Below, one piece after another: positions 25,963-34,064 of a stretch of DNA of 64,000 bases; position 1 is the first letter of the stretch, and every line of letters begins with the position of its first letter. Both the position numbers and the translations under genes were made by a program. This DNA is from CAYOWK01 sp964407665 (GTDB lineage: Bacteria > Pseudomonadota > Alphaproteobacteria > Caulobacterales > Hyphomonadaceae). The stretch is from contig CAYOWK010000002.1 of the NCBI GenBank assembly GCA_964407665.1, positions 1 to 64,000 on the forward strand, given 5' to 3'. The notes beneath the pieces are model-generated. The model was not told the origin of the DNA and searched no databases. It saw nothing but the letters and a program-made list of their open reading frames with translations.

Positions 25963-26868
25963 TCAGATCCGGGAGTTGACCAGCTGGGTTATCGTCTGAC
26001 GTGAGCGTCTGAACTGCTTGTCGACAAGGATCTTGAGCCCGTCTGCAAGGCTTCGCCTCTTGGCAGACTGTTCGCCAGCGAGAAAGCTGAGAGCGATCAT
26101 CGCGTCGATGTGCGTCTCCAGTATCGACTTGTCGAAGCCCGAACTGGCCCCCATTCCAACGATGTAGCGCGCGAGAGAACGAGCGGCGTCCACAAGGACA
26201 TCATCCTTGGCCTGGGCGGCAGTTTGCTCGATATCTCGGGCCCCTTCGGAAATCTGGCGAAGCTGTCGCCGGTCGCCTGGAACGAACACGACGGCCAGTT
26301 TCCCCATGGCCTGCGCCTTGGTGCGGATAGCTTTGCGATGCTCCTCGGATTCCCAGGGCATTCGAAACAGCAACTCGTCGAGAGGATCATCCAGACGCCG
26401 CATCTGACCCTGGAAGTCTCTGGTCGTGTCCCTGCGCCGGCAGGGTCCTGCATACGAGATGCTGTCCACGAACGCGCGAGGGCGTCTCATCGCGTGACCT
26501 ATTCGTGCGATGATGGAGTTCGCTGAAAACGGGCGCACGAGCATCTGGTCTACGCCGCTATCGCGCGCGGCGTAGAGAAAAGCTCGTGTCGGCGTGTCCG
26601 TCATGGCGACGATGGACAGGTTGCGGGGGACCGACCGGAAGCCGGCGCGTATGGTTCGCGTGTATTCCAGGCCTGAGATTTCCGGCAGGCGTGAGGTCGT
26701 AACGACAGCGATCGGATGATGCGTTTCCGTCCGCTCGATCAACTCAAGTCCGTCCCTGCAGTTGACGATGCTCTGGAAGCCGGCTCCGCGCAGGACGTCG
26801 GCAACCAGCCGCCGTGTGTAGGGGGCTGCGTCCGCCACCAGAACGGTTCCCTTCAGGTCGCGCGGCAT
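25963..26868 (-). CDS. Pseudo-receiver domain protein, copy 1
   Basis: A 301-residue protein. The first ~120 residues have a CheY-like fold, but phosphorylation residues are lost: the acid pair reads VADAAP, the acceptor Asp position reads Thr (TTSRLPEISGLE) and the switch Lys reads Arg (MLVRPF); the Thr of MTDTPT is kept. An Arg-rich segment follows (GPCRRRDTTRDFQGQMRR), then a helical C-terminal domain of ~150 residues of unknown family. It is clearly paralogous to the gene at 27082. The ATG at 26868 aligns with the paralogue; a TTG at 26943 would add 25 residues. It is convergent with cysA. Confidence 0.78.
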   Translation of the reverse strand: MPRDLKGTVLVADAAPYTRRLVADVLRGAGFQSIVNCRDGLELIERTETHHPIAVVTTSRLPEISGLEYTRTIRAGFRSVPRNLSIVAMTDTPTRAFLYAARDSGVDQMLVRPFSANSIIARIGHAMRRPRAFVDSISYAGPCRRRDTTRDFQGQMRRLDDPLDELLFRMPWESEEHRKAIRTKAQAMGKLAVVFVPGDRRQLRQISEGARDIEQTAAQAKDDVLVDAARSLARYIVGMGASSGFDKSILETHIDAMIALSFLAGEQSAKRRSLADGLKILVDKQFRRSRQTITQLVNSRI

Positions 26869-27081
26869 AGCGGCAGACTTTCCAACCCATCGTGCGCGCA
26901 GGCGTGCGCAGTGCGCTTCAACCGCGCTGATCTGTTCAGGCAAATACAGCAGATCCGTTGACGTCTGGCTCAGCGCGAGCTTCGGATTTCAGCCAGATGC
27001 ATACTTCGTGTTAGCCATGAGAGCGGTGAAGCACGCGGACCGATATGCCCCGGTGTGGGACATCAATGCGCCCGGTATGGC

Positions 27082-28053
27082 CTACAGCCGCGCAGTGACG
27101 GCCACGCGGGACTGGGTGCGCATGCGCCCGAGGCGTTTCTGAACCGCTGTCTCGAGGCCCTCGATGATGTTCCTGCGTTCGGCGTAGTGGTCGTTGCCGA
27201 GAACGCCGAGCGAGTACATCGCGTCGATATGGGTCTGGATGACATCAAGATCGAGCGCCGCCGACGCGCCAATGCCGTGGAGATAGCGGCCGAGCGACTT
27301 GGCGGCGGCGCCCATCATCTCGTCCTTGACCTTGTCAGCCATGGCCTCGGTGTCTTTCACGGCGCTGAACACCAGACGCAGCTTGCGCCGGTCGCCAGCC
27401 GTGAGGCCTTCTGAAAGTTCGCTGACCCGGCGGACGCAAAGGCGAACGGCGGTGCGGCTGGCGGCGGATTCCCAGGGCATCGCGCCCTGGCCCTCGTCGA
27501 TGGGATCCACGAAGCGGCGCATCGGGCCGTTATAGTCCTCAAGCATTTTGCGGCGGCGGCATGGACCGACATACGAGATGCTGTCGATGAATTCGCGCGG
27601 ACGGTCGATGACCGAGTTGATGCGCGCCATGACGGACTCGGCGGTGAAAGGCCGGACGAGCATCTCGTCGACGCCGCTCTCGCGCGCCGCCTCGAGGAAC
27701 GCTTTGGTCGGCGTGTCGGTCATCGCGATGATCGCAAGGTTCCGCGACACGGTGCGGTAGCCCGCGCGGATCAAACGGGTGAACTCCAGGCCCGATATCT
27801 CCGGCAGGCGAGACGTGGTGATCACGATGAAGGGAGCGAACTCTTCGGTGCGCTCGATCAGCTGCCTGCCATCCCGGCAATGCATGATGTTCTGGAAGCC
27901 GCCGCCGCGCAGGACGTCCGCTACCAGTCCGCGCGTCTGCGCGACAGGGTCTGCGATGATGATCAGCTTTTTCTGGTTGAGTCGTCCCGACACGCCCGTC
28001 CCCATGAACCCGAATTCGCAGGCAGGAGCGCCGCAGCAATCCCTTCCCCGCAT
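27082..28053 (-). CDS. Pseudo-receiver domain protein, copy 2
   Basis: A 323-residue paralogue of the protein at 25963, sharing long blocks such as TRxLVADVLRGxGFQ, TTSRLPEISGLE and DSISYxGPCRRR. The same receiver positions are altered: IADPVA for the acid pair, Thr for the acceptor Asp, Arg for the switch Lys. The C-terminal helical domain (SELSEGLTAGDRRKLRLVFSAVKD onward) is also shared. AGGA lies 8 bases before the start at 28053; an ATG at 28005 would remove a Cys-rich 16-residue leader. It may act as an adaptor that reads protein partners or a nucleotide rather than phosphate. Confidence 0.78.
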   Translation of the reverse strand: MRGRDCCGAPACEFGFMGTGVSGRLNQKKLIIIADPVAQTRGLVADVLRGGGFQNIMHCRDGRQLIERTEEFAPFIVITTSRLPEISGLEFTRLIRAGYRTVSRNLAIIAMTDTPTKAFLEAARESGVDEMLVRPFTAESVMARINSVIDRPREFIDSISYVGPCRRRKMLEDYNGPMRRFVDPIDEGQGAMPWESAASRTAVRLCVRRVSELSEGLTAGDRRKLRLVFSAVKDTEAMADKVKDEMMGAAAKSLGRYLHGIGASAALDLDVIQTHIDAMYSLGVLGNDHYAERRNIIEGLETAVQKRLGRMRTQSRVAVTARL

Positions 28054-28147
28054 ATCCGTGTTCCTAGCAGGTCAAGGTTACGTTGCGTTCTCGCGAGCGT
28101 CTCGAATTCCGGGGCGGCCGTTAGGGATTTGTTGAGGACGTGTTTGG

Positions 28148-29077
28148 CTAGACACCGCCGACGACTTCGGACGCCGCCTCGGCCTTGAGCCAGGTGATGA
28201 AGGAACGGGCCAGTTTCGAGGGCGTGCGCCATTTGGGCCAGACGATCCAGTAGGCAAAGTCGATGTCCTCGGTTCCATCCGCAAAGGGAGCGACCAGGCG
28301 TCCGCTCTCGAGGTCGCCGGCGGCGATGGCGCGCTTGGCAAGGGCGACCCCCCGGCCGGCGGCGGCGGCTTCCACGACAAGCGACGACTGGTTGAAGCGG
28401 GGACCGCGCGCGGAATCGACGGTCGTGACGTTGCGGGCCGCCAGCCAGCTCTTCCAGTCCGGAGCGGTGGGGTCATGCTCAGGCCCCTCGTCGTGCAGGA
28501 GGACGTGGTTGACCAGGTCCTCGGGTGTTTTAAGGGCCCTTGGGCCCTTCAGAAGCTCCGGCGCGCAGACCGGCAGCACAGCCTCCGGCATGATCTTCTC
28601 GACGCGCAGGCCGTCATAGCCGCCACGGCCGTAGCGAACGGCAAGGTCGATATCGGTCGAGTTGAAGTCGGTCAGGGCCAGGTCGGCGGAGACCCAGACT
28701 TCGGCCTCCGGGTGCGCGATCTGGAAGGACTCCAGCCGCTGCGCCAGCCATTTGGCGGCGAAGGAGGGCGCCGAGGAGATCATCAGCCGGTCGCGCCGGG
28801 CCGGGGCCTTCATGTGATGGACGGCCTCCGCCATCAGCTCGAAGGCGTTGGAGAGCAGGGGCAGGGCGGACTGGCCGGCGTCCGTCAGCAGAACCTGGCG
28901 GCCTGTGCGGCGGAAGAGCGGGGCGCCGGAGAACTCCTCAAGCTGACGGATCTGCTGGCTGATTGCCCCCGGCGTGACGTTCAGCTCCTCGGCGGCGCGG
29001 GTAAATGAGAGGTGGCGCGCGGCCGCCTCGAAGGCCCGCAGGGCGTTCAGCGCTGGAAGGCGTTCATCGTTCGCCAT
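28148..29077 (-). CDS. LysR-family regulator, GcvA-like, of the sulfite reduction operon
   Basis: A 309-residue regulator. The winged HTH is LPALNALRAFEAAARHLSFTRAAEELNVTPGAISQQIRQLEEF, closest to the GcvA subgroup; the effector domain follows from about residue 95. It is transcribed divergently from the cobA-cysI-cysH operon with 172 bases between starts, the classic layout for a LysR protein controlling its neighbour. It is therefore a good candidate for the CysB role here (inference). The ATG at 29077 fits the family N-terminus; an upstream start adds 36 residues. Confidence 0.88.
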   Translation of the reverse strand: MANDERLPALNALRAFEAAARHLSFTRAAEELNVTPGAISQQIRQLEEFSGAPLFRRTGRQVLLTDAGQSALPLLSNAFELMAEAVHHMKAPARRDRLMISSAPSFAAKWLAQRLESFQIAHPEAEVWVSADLALTDFNSTDIDLAVRYGRGGYDGLRVEKIMPEAVLPVCAPELLKGPRALKTPEDLVNHVLLHDEGPEHDPTAPDWKSWLAARNVTTVDSARGPRFNQSSLVVEAAAAGRGVALAKRAIAAGDLESGRLVAPFADGTEDIDFAYWIVWPKWRTPSKLARSFITWLKAEAASEVVGGV

Positions 29078-29213
29078 GAAAACAGGGTCCTGTGCCGTTT
29101 TTTTCTCGACCGGCCGGGCCAGAGAAGGGCCCCTAATCGCTCGGGTTAGGAATCGTCCATTGCGTTCGGGCTGGCCTCCCGCCATCTGGCGTGAAGTATC
29201 CGCCGACTATATG

Positions 29214-29221
29214 CTTATAAG
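29214..29221. promoter_or_regulatory. Candidate operator/promoter palindrome between the LysR gene and cobA
   Basis: CTTATAAG is a perfect 8-bp palindrome inside an AT-rich patch (29207-29236) in the divergent intergenic space, 29 bases before the cobA ATG. AT-rich dyads in this position often bind LysR regulators or hold the -10 region. The assignment is positional only. Confidence 0.3.
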
Positions 29222-29249
29222 TGAGAAAATCTAAAAGGGGTCTCGCGCC

Positions 29250-30086
29250 ATGAGAGGCGAAAAATCGCTTCGTCCTGCTACCCCGTCCGGGCCAGTGGCC
29301 GGGTCTGTGGTCCTCGTCGGCGCCGGGCCTGGCGATCCCGACCTGCTGACCGTGCGCGCGGCCCGGGAGATCGCCCGAGCTGACGTCATCTTTGCAGACC
29401 GCCTTGTCGGCGCCGGCATCCTGGAACTGGCCAGCCCGGATGCGCGGATCGTGTCCGTGGGCAAGTCCAAGGGCGAGCACTCCGTGCCGCAGGACCAGAT
29501 TCATGAGCGCCTGATCGAGGCCGCGCGCGAAGGCATGCGAGTGGTGCGCCTCAAGGGCGGAGATCCGTTCGTCTTCGGTCGCGGCGGGGAAGAAGTCGAG
29601 GCGCTGCGCGCTGCGGGTGTTCCGGTCGAGGTTGTTCCGGGCGTTTCGGCGGCCATGGGCTGCGCTGCGGCGCTGCAGATCCCGCTGACCCACCGCGACC
29701 TGGCGCAGGCCGTCACGTTCGTCACGGGTCACGCCGCGCTGGGCAAGGAGCCCAAGCTGGACTGGGACTCCCTCGCGAAGGCCAACCAGACGGTTGTGGT
29801 CTACATGGGCGTCGGCACGGCAGGAGCAATCTCCACGCGCCTGATCGCGCATGGCCGCGATGCTGACACGCCCGTCGCCGTAATCGAGAACGGAACCCGG
29901 CCGAACCAGCGGACTGTCTATGGCGCGCTGGGCGACCTGCCGGATCTGATTGCATCGTCGGGCATCGAAGGCCCGGCCGTGCTGGTCATCGGCGAGGTGG
30001 CGGCGCTTGGCGCCGGCGCGCCCCGCACATTCCGCTCGAAGTCCGCATCACAGTCGCTAGGCGCCATCTGGGGAATGTTCATATGA
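29250..30086 (+). CDS. cobA: Uroporphyrinogen-III C-methyltransferase (SUMT)
   Basis: A 278-residue enzyme that methylates uroporphyrinogen III twice with SAM to precorrin-2, the first step to siroheme. The SAM-binding loop VGAGPGDPDLLTVRAARE and the VRLKGGDPFVFGRGGEE motif are diagnostic. It is the single-domain form without the CysG oxidase/ferrochelatase half. As first gene of the operon it supplies siroheme for the sulfite reductase encoded downstream. The last four bases overlap the next start. Confidence 0.94.
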   Translation: MRGEKSLRPATPSGPVAGSVVLVGAGPGDPDLLTVRAAREIARADVIFADRLVGAGILELASPDARIVSVGKSKGEHSVPQDQIHERLIEAAREGMRVVRLKGGDPFVFGRGGEEVEALRAAGVPVEVVPGVSAAMGCAAALQIPLTHRDLAQAVTFVTGHAALGKEPKLDWDSLAKANQTVVVYMGVGTAGAISTRLIAHGRDADTPVAVIENGTRPNQRTVYGALGDLPDLIASSGIEGPAVLVIGEVAALGAGAPRTFRSKSASQSLGAIWGMFI

Positions 30087-30403
30087 GTTCGGCGCGTCCC
30101 AAGCTTGCCCCTGCAACACCCAAGGCCATCACCGCCTGGGACACGGATAGCGGCCGCACCGTCTATCTCACGGCATCGCGCGAGTGGTCGCTGAAACTTT
30201 CGGACGCCGCTGTGCTGACCGGTGAGGCGGCAGATGTGGAGCTTGCCTGGGCGGCAAAGGACGAGCTGCGCGCCACGGATCCCTATTTCATGCAGGTCGG
30301 CGAAAACGGCGGCGTTGACGGACGTGAGACGATCCGTGAGACCATCCGGGCGCAGGGGCCGACCAATCATCCGATGTTCGGCAAGCAGGCGGGGAACCCT
30401 TAG
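30083..30403 (+). CDS. DUF2849 protein of the sulfite reductase operon
   Basis: A 106-residue protein matching DUF2849 (KAITAWDTDSGRTVYLTASREWS, then ELAWAAKDELRATDPYFMQV). The family is found almost only between SUMT and sulfite/nitrite reductase genes in alphaproteobacteria, and its role is not established. It overlaps cobA by ATGA. Confidence 0.88.
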   Translation: MSSARPKLAPATPKAITAWDTDSGRTVYLTASREWSLKLSDAAVLTGEAADVELAWAAKDELRATDPYFMQVGENGGVDGRETIRETIRAQGPTNHPMFGKQAGNP

Positions 30404-30406
30404 GCC

Positions 30407-31057
30407 ATGCCCAACCGGGAAATCGACAAGCTCACCATCTATGGGGACCAGATCAGCGGCAACTGCCTGAAGACCAGGTGGGTGGCCGACTTTCTGAATC
30501 TCGATTACCACTGGATCGAGGTGAGCGTCGTCGAGGGCGGCGCCCGGTCCGATGATTTCATGGCCATGAACCCTGCAGGGCAGGTGCCGGTGCTGCGCCT
30601 GGCGGATGGTCGTATCCTGCCGCAGTCCAACGCCATCATCCTCTACCTCGCCGAGACTTTTCCCGGCGGCAGCGACCTGATCCCGGCCGACCCGTTCGAG
30701 CGCGCCCAGATGATGAGCTGGATGTTCTGGGAACAGTACAGCCACGAGCCCTACATCGCCGTGCGCCGCTTCCGGAAGAAGTTCCTCAAGCAGACGGACG
30801 ACGAGATGAGCCCGGAGCTGCTGGCCCGGGGCCGTCGGGCGCTGGGGGTGATGGAACTGCAGCTGATGCGGTCAGACTATTTTGTCGGCTCGACGATGAC
30901 GCTGGCCGATGTGGCGCTGGTCGCCTACACGCGCGTCGCGCATGAGGGCGGCTTCGATCTATCCGAATTCCCGTCGGTCGAACGGTGGGTCCGCCGGGTC
31001 GAGACCGATCTCGGCGTCGAGCATGCCCAGAAACACGCGGGAGGCCAGGCGGCCTGA
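30407..31057 (+). CDS. Glutathione S-transferase family protein inside the sulfite reductase operon
   Basis: A 216-residue cytoplasmic GST. The thioredoxin-like half shows LTIYGDQISGNCLKTRWVADF and the glutathione-binding MNPAGQVPVLRLADGRILPQSNAII; the helical half carries MTLADVALVAYTRVAHEGGFDL. Its stop overlaps the cysI start (TGATG), so it is translationally coupled to the reductase and is probably co-regulated. The typical operon in related bacteria has no GST here. It might use glutathione with sulfite or sulfide products, but this is speculation. Confidence 0.88.
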   Translation: MPNREIDKLTIYGDQISGNCLKTRWVADFLNLDYHWIEVSVVEGGARSDDFMAMNPAGQVPVLRLADGRILPQSNAIILYLAETFPGGSDLIPADPFERAQMMSWMFWEQYSHEPYIAVRRFRKKFLKQTDDEMSPELLARGRRALGVMELQLMRSDYFVGSTMTLADVALVAYTRVAHEGGFDLSEFPSVERWVRRVETDLGVEHAQKHAGGQAA

Positions 31058-32715
31058 TGTACCGGTACGACGAATTCGATGCGACGATCGTTCGCCAGCG
31101 TGCAGCGCAGTTCCGCGGCCAGGTGGAGCGGCGCCTGTCGGGCGAGCTCAAGGAAGACGAGTTCAAGCCGCTGCGGCTGCAGAACGGCGTCTACCTCCAG
31201 CTCCACGCCTACATGCTGCGCGTGGCGATCCCCTACGGCCAGCTGAATGGTGCGCGCATGCGCGTGCTGGCCGAGATCGCGGACCGCTTCGACAAGGGCT
31301 ACGGCCATTTCACGACGCGCCAGAACATCCAGTACAACTGGGTGAAGCTGTCGGACATTCCCGAGGTGCTGGACCTGCTGGCGACGGTCGAGATGCACGC
31401 CATCCAGACCTCCGGCAACTGCATCCGCAACGTGACGTCCGACCAGTTCGCGGGAGCCGCTTCCGACGAGATCGAGGATCCGAGGCCGTGGTGCGAGATC
31501 ATCCGCCAGTGGTCGACGTTCCATCCGGAGTTCGCGCACCTGCCGCGCAAGTTCAAGATCGCCGTCACCGGGGCGACGTCTGACCGCGCCGCCGTGCGTG
31601 TGCACGACATCGGCCTGCAGATGCTGAAGAACGATGCTGGCTCTGTCGGCTTCGAAGTGATCGTCGGCGGCGGCATGGGACGCACGCCGCATGTCGGCGT
31701 CACGGTCCGTCCGTGGATCGCGAAGGACGACCTCCTGAGCTATCTGGAAGCCGTGATGCGGGTCTACAATCGCTTCGGCCGCCGGGACAACAAGTACAAG
31801 GCGCGCATCAAGATTCTCGTCAACGAGCTTGGGCTGGAAGAGTTCTCGCGTCTCGTCGAGGAAGAGTTCGCCGCCCAGAAGCCCGCCGAGAAGGTAGAAC
31901 TGCCGCAGGCCGAGATCGACCGGATCAGCGCCTACTTCGCTCCTCCGGAATTCGAGGCGCTGCCCGAGCGCTCCGAAGCCTTCGAGGCCGCGAAGTCGGA
32001 CGCGGCGTTCGCCCGCTGGGCGCGGCACAATGTGCGCGAGCACAAGGCTGCCGGATATGGCTCCGTCTACATCTCGCTGAAGCCGCAGGGCGTGGCGCCC
32101 GGAGACGCCTCTGGCGACCAGATGCGCGCGATTGCCGATGCCGGCGAGAGGTTCGGTCTGGACGACATCCGGGTGGCGCACGAGCAGGACATCGTCTTCC
32201 CGCATGTGAAGCTCGATGATCTGCCGGCGCTCTACGCCGTACTGAAGCAGCATGAACTGCACGCTTCCAATGCCGGGCTGATCTCCGACCTGATCGCGTG
32301 CCCCGGCCTCGACTACTGCAACCTCGCCAATGCGCGTTCGATCTCGGTGGCCAATGCTATCCAGGATGCGTTCGCCGATCCTGTGTTCGAGGATGAGGTG
32401 GGAACGCTGCACGTCAACATATCGGGCTGCATCAACGCCTGCGGGCACCACCACGTTGGCCACATCGGCGTGCTGGGCGTCGACAAGAAGGGCGAGGAAT
32501 TCTACCAGATCACGTTCGGCGGCAGGGCCGACGAGAAGGCAGCCATTGGCGATATCGCCGGGCCTGGCCTGCGCCACGAGGAGGTCGCGCCTGCCTTCCG
32601 GCGGGTGGTCGACCGGTACCTCCAGCTGCGGACGGACAAGTCCGAGAAGTTCATCGATACCCTGACCCGCGTTGGCCATGAGCCCTTCAAGGAGGCGCTC
32701 TATGCCGCTGCTTAA
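31057..32715 (+). CDS. cysI: Assimilatory sulfite reductase hemoprotein (nitrite/sulfite reductase family)
   Basis: A 552-residue siroheme / [4Fe-4S] enzyme that reduces sulfite to sulfide by six electrons. Two ferredoxin-like half domains are visible (KPLRLQNGVYLQLHAYMLRV and the second near EHKAAGYGSVYISLKPQG). The cluster cysteines lie in CPGLDYC (C-x5-C) and GCINAC (C-x3-C). Operon context with an APS reductase makes sulfite the likely substrate rather than nitrite. No flavoprotein subunit (CysJ) is present, so ferredoxin or another donor is expected. Start at 31057 overlaps the GST stop. Confidence 0.93.
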   Translation: MYRYDEFDATIVRQRAAQFRGQVERRLSGELKEDEFKPLRLQNGVYLQLHAYMLRVAIPYGQLNGARMRVLAEIADRFDKGYGHFTTRQNIQYNWVKLSDIPEVLDLLATVEMHAIQTSGNCIRNVTSDQFAGAASDEIEDPRPWCEIIRQWSTFHPEFAHLPRKFKIAVTGATSDRAAVRVHDIGLQMLKNDAGSVGFEVIVGGGMGRTPHVGVTVRPWIAKDDLLSYLEAVMRVYNRFGRRDNKYKARIKILVNELGLEEFSRLVEEEFAAQKPAEKVELPQAEIDRISAYFAPPEFEALPERSEAFEAAKSDAAFARWARHNVREHKAAGYGSVYISLKPQGVAPGDASGDQMRAIADAGERFGLDDIRVAHEQDIVFPHVKLDDLPALYAVLKQHELHASNAGLISDLIACPGLDYCNLANARSISVANAIQDAFADPVFEDEVGTLHVNISGCINACGHHHVGHIGVLGVDKKGEEFYQITFGGRADEKAAIGDIAGPGLRHEEVAPAFRRVVDRYLQLRTDKSEKFIDTLTRVGHEPFKEALYAAA

Positions 32716-33193
32716 GCACGGGGTTGAGGCGGACGACATCTGGGCGTTCGTCGAGGATGGCGTCGAGCTGTCGCCCGGCGGCTGCATCAGCGTCTCGCTG
32801 GGACGCTTCCTCAGCGAACACGACATCCTGCTGGGCCGGAACGAGGCCATTGGCGTGCGCTTGCAGCCTTCCGATGACCCGCACCTGCTGGAGCCGTTCC
32901 TGGACCGGCTGCACCTGATCGAGGTGGCGTTTCCCCGCTATACGGATGGCCGGGGCTATTCCATCGCCCAGCTTCTGCGCCGCCGGCTCGGGTATTCCGG
33001 CGAGCTACGTGCGACCGGACATGTACTCAGAGATCAGCTGGGCTTCATGGTCCGGGCCGGCTTCGACGCTATGTATATGGCCCGCGCGGATGCTGCAGAT
33101 GCGTTTCGGGCGGCGGCTGCGGAGTTCACCGAATTCTACCAGCCGGCAGCTGACACCCGCGAGACGGTCTTTGTGAAGCGCCATCGCGGGTAG
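32702..33193 (+). CDS. DUF934 protein of the sulfite reductase operon
   Basis: A 163-residue protein with the DUF934 layout: an N-terminal part, then VRLQPSDDPHLLEPFLDRLHLIEVAFPRYTDGRGYSIAQLLRRRLGYSGELRATGHVLRDQL, which is the conserved core. The family is a constant companion of cysI/cysH in proteobacteria; its biochemical role is unsettled. It overlaps the end of cysI by 14 bases. Confidence 0.9.
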   Translation: MPLLKHGVEADDIWAFVEDGVELSPGGCISVSLGRFLSEHDILLGRNEAIGVRLQPSDDPHLLEPFLDRLHLIEVAFPRYTDGRGYSIAQLLRRRLGYSGELRATGHVLRDQLGFMVRAGFDAMYMARADAADAFRAAAAEFTEFYQPAADTRETVFVKRHRG

Positions 33194-33210
33194 ACAAAGT
33201 GGCCCATGAC

Positions 33211-33942
33211 ATGAGCGCGCTAGCGACTGAAATCGAAACGCCTGAAACCCGTGTCGCCCGGCTGAACGCCGAGCTGAAAGGGGCGGGAGCGCAGGAGATC
33301 ATCGCGGCGGCCGTGCGCGAGTTCGGCTCCGGGCTGACCTATGTGTCGTCTTTCGGATCCGAAAGCGCCGTGATGCTGGGTCTTATCTCCGAGGTCGCCC
33401 CGGACATGCCTATCCAGTTCATCGACACCGGCATGCATTTCCACCAGACGCTTCAGTATCGCGACAGGCTCTCGGCTCACCTTGGGCTGACCAGCGTGCG
33501 CACGACCCAGCCCGACAAGGCGGAAGTAAAGTCCATCGATCCCAAGGGCCAGCTCAACAAGACGGAGCCGGACGCCTGCTGCGAAGTCCGCAAGGTCCGG
33601 CCGCTTGGACCGGCGCTGGAAGGGTTCGATGCCTGGATCACTGGCCGCAAGCGGTTCCATGGCTCCACGCGCGCCAACCTGACGGTCTTCGAGTACTCCG
33701 AGGGGCGCTACAAGGTGAACCCCTTGGCCAACTGGACCCAGGACGACATCAACACCTATTTCGCCAGCCGGGATCTTCCGAAGCACCCGCTGCTCGATGA
33801 GGGTTACGCATCCATCGGTTGCTGGCCGTGCACGATCCGCCCGACGGATCCCAACGACGTCCGCTCGGGCCGCTGGGCCGGCAAGGCCAAGACCGAATGC
33901 GGCCTGCATGTCGAACGCAAGGACCGGCCGCGCGTTTTCTAG
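33211..33942 (+). CDS. cysH: Assimilatory adenylyl-sulfate (APS) reductase
   Basis: A 243-residue enzyme reducing adenylyl sulfate to sulfite with thioredoxin. The PP-loop-like SSFGSESAVMLGLI and the catalytic Cys230 in TECGLH are present. Cys123-Cys124 and Cys204-x2-Cys207 (DACCEVRK and GCWPC) are the four [4Fe-4S] ligands that mark the APS-specific type; PAPS reductases of the enterobacterial type lack them. So no APS kinase step is needed for assimilation. The GTG at 33199 would add four residues; I prefer the ATG at 33211. It is last in the operon and is followed by a long hairpin. Confidence 0.92.
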   Translation: MSALATEIETPETRVARLNAELKGAGAQEIIAAAVREFGSGLTYVSSFGSESAVMLGLISEVAPDMPIQFIDTGMHFHQTLQYRDRLSAHLGLTSVRTTQPDKAEVKSIDPKGQLNKTEPDACCEVRKVRPLGPALEGFDAWITGRKRFHGSTRANLTVFEYSEGRYKVNPLANWTQDDINTYFASRDLPKHPLLDEGYASIGCWPCTIRPTDPNDVRSGRWAGKAKTECGLHVERKDRPRVF

Positions 33943-33998
33943 GCGTCATCCATCTATGCGCCCGGGTAGTCCGGCGCTTCCCGGGCATGCTATGACGC
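33943..33998 (+). terminator. Long two-tier hairpin after cysH
   Basis: Directly after the cysH stop codon, an outer pair GCGTCAT / ATGACGC encloses an inner pair GCCCGGG / CCCGGGC, followed by TTTCC. The nested perfect arms make a strong stem-loop at the operon end. The short T-run makes it a weak intrinsic terminator, so mRNA 3'-end protection is the alternative. Confidence 0.55.
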
Positions 33999-34064
33999 TT
34001 TCCGGGGACGGCGTGCGCTGAGGCGCTTCGCCGGTAGCAATGGACCAGACCGGGAGAATGCAGC

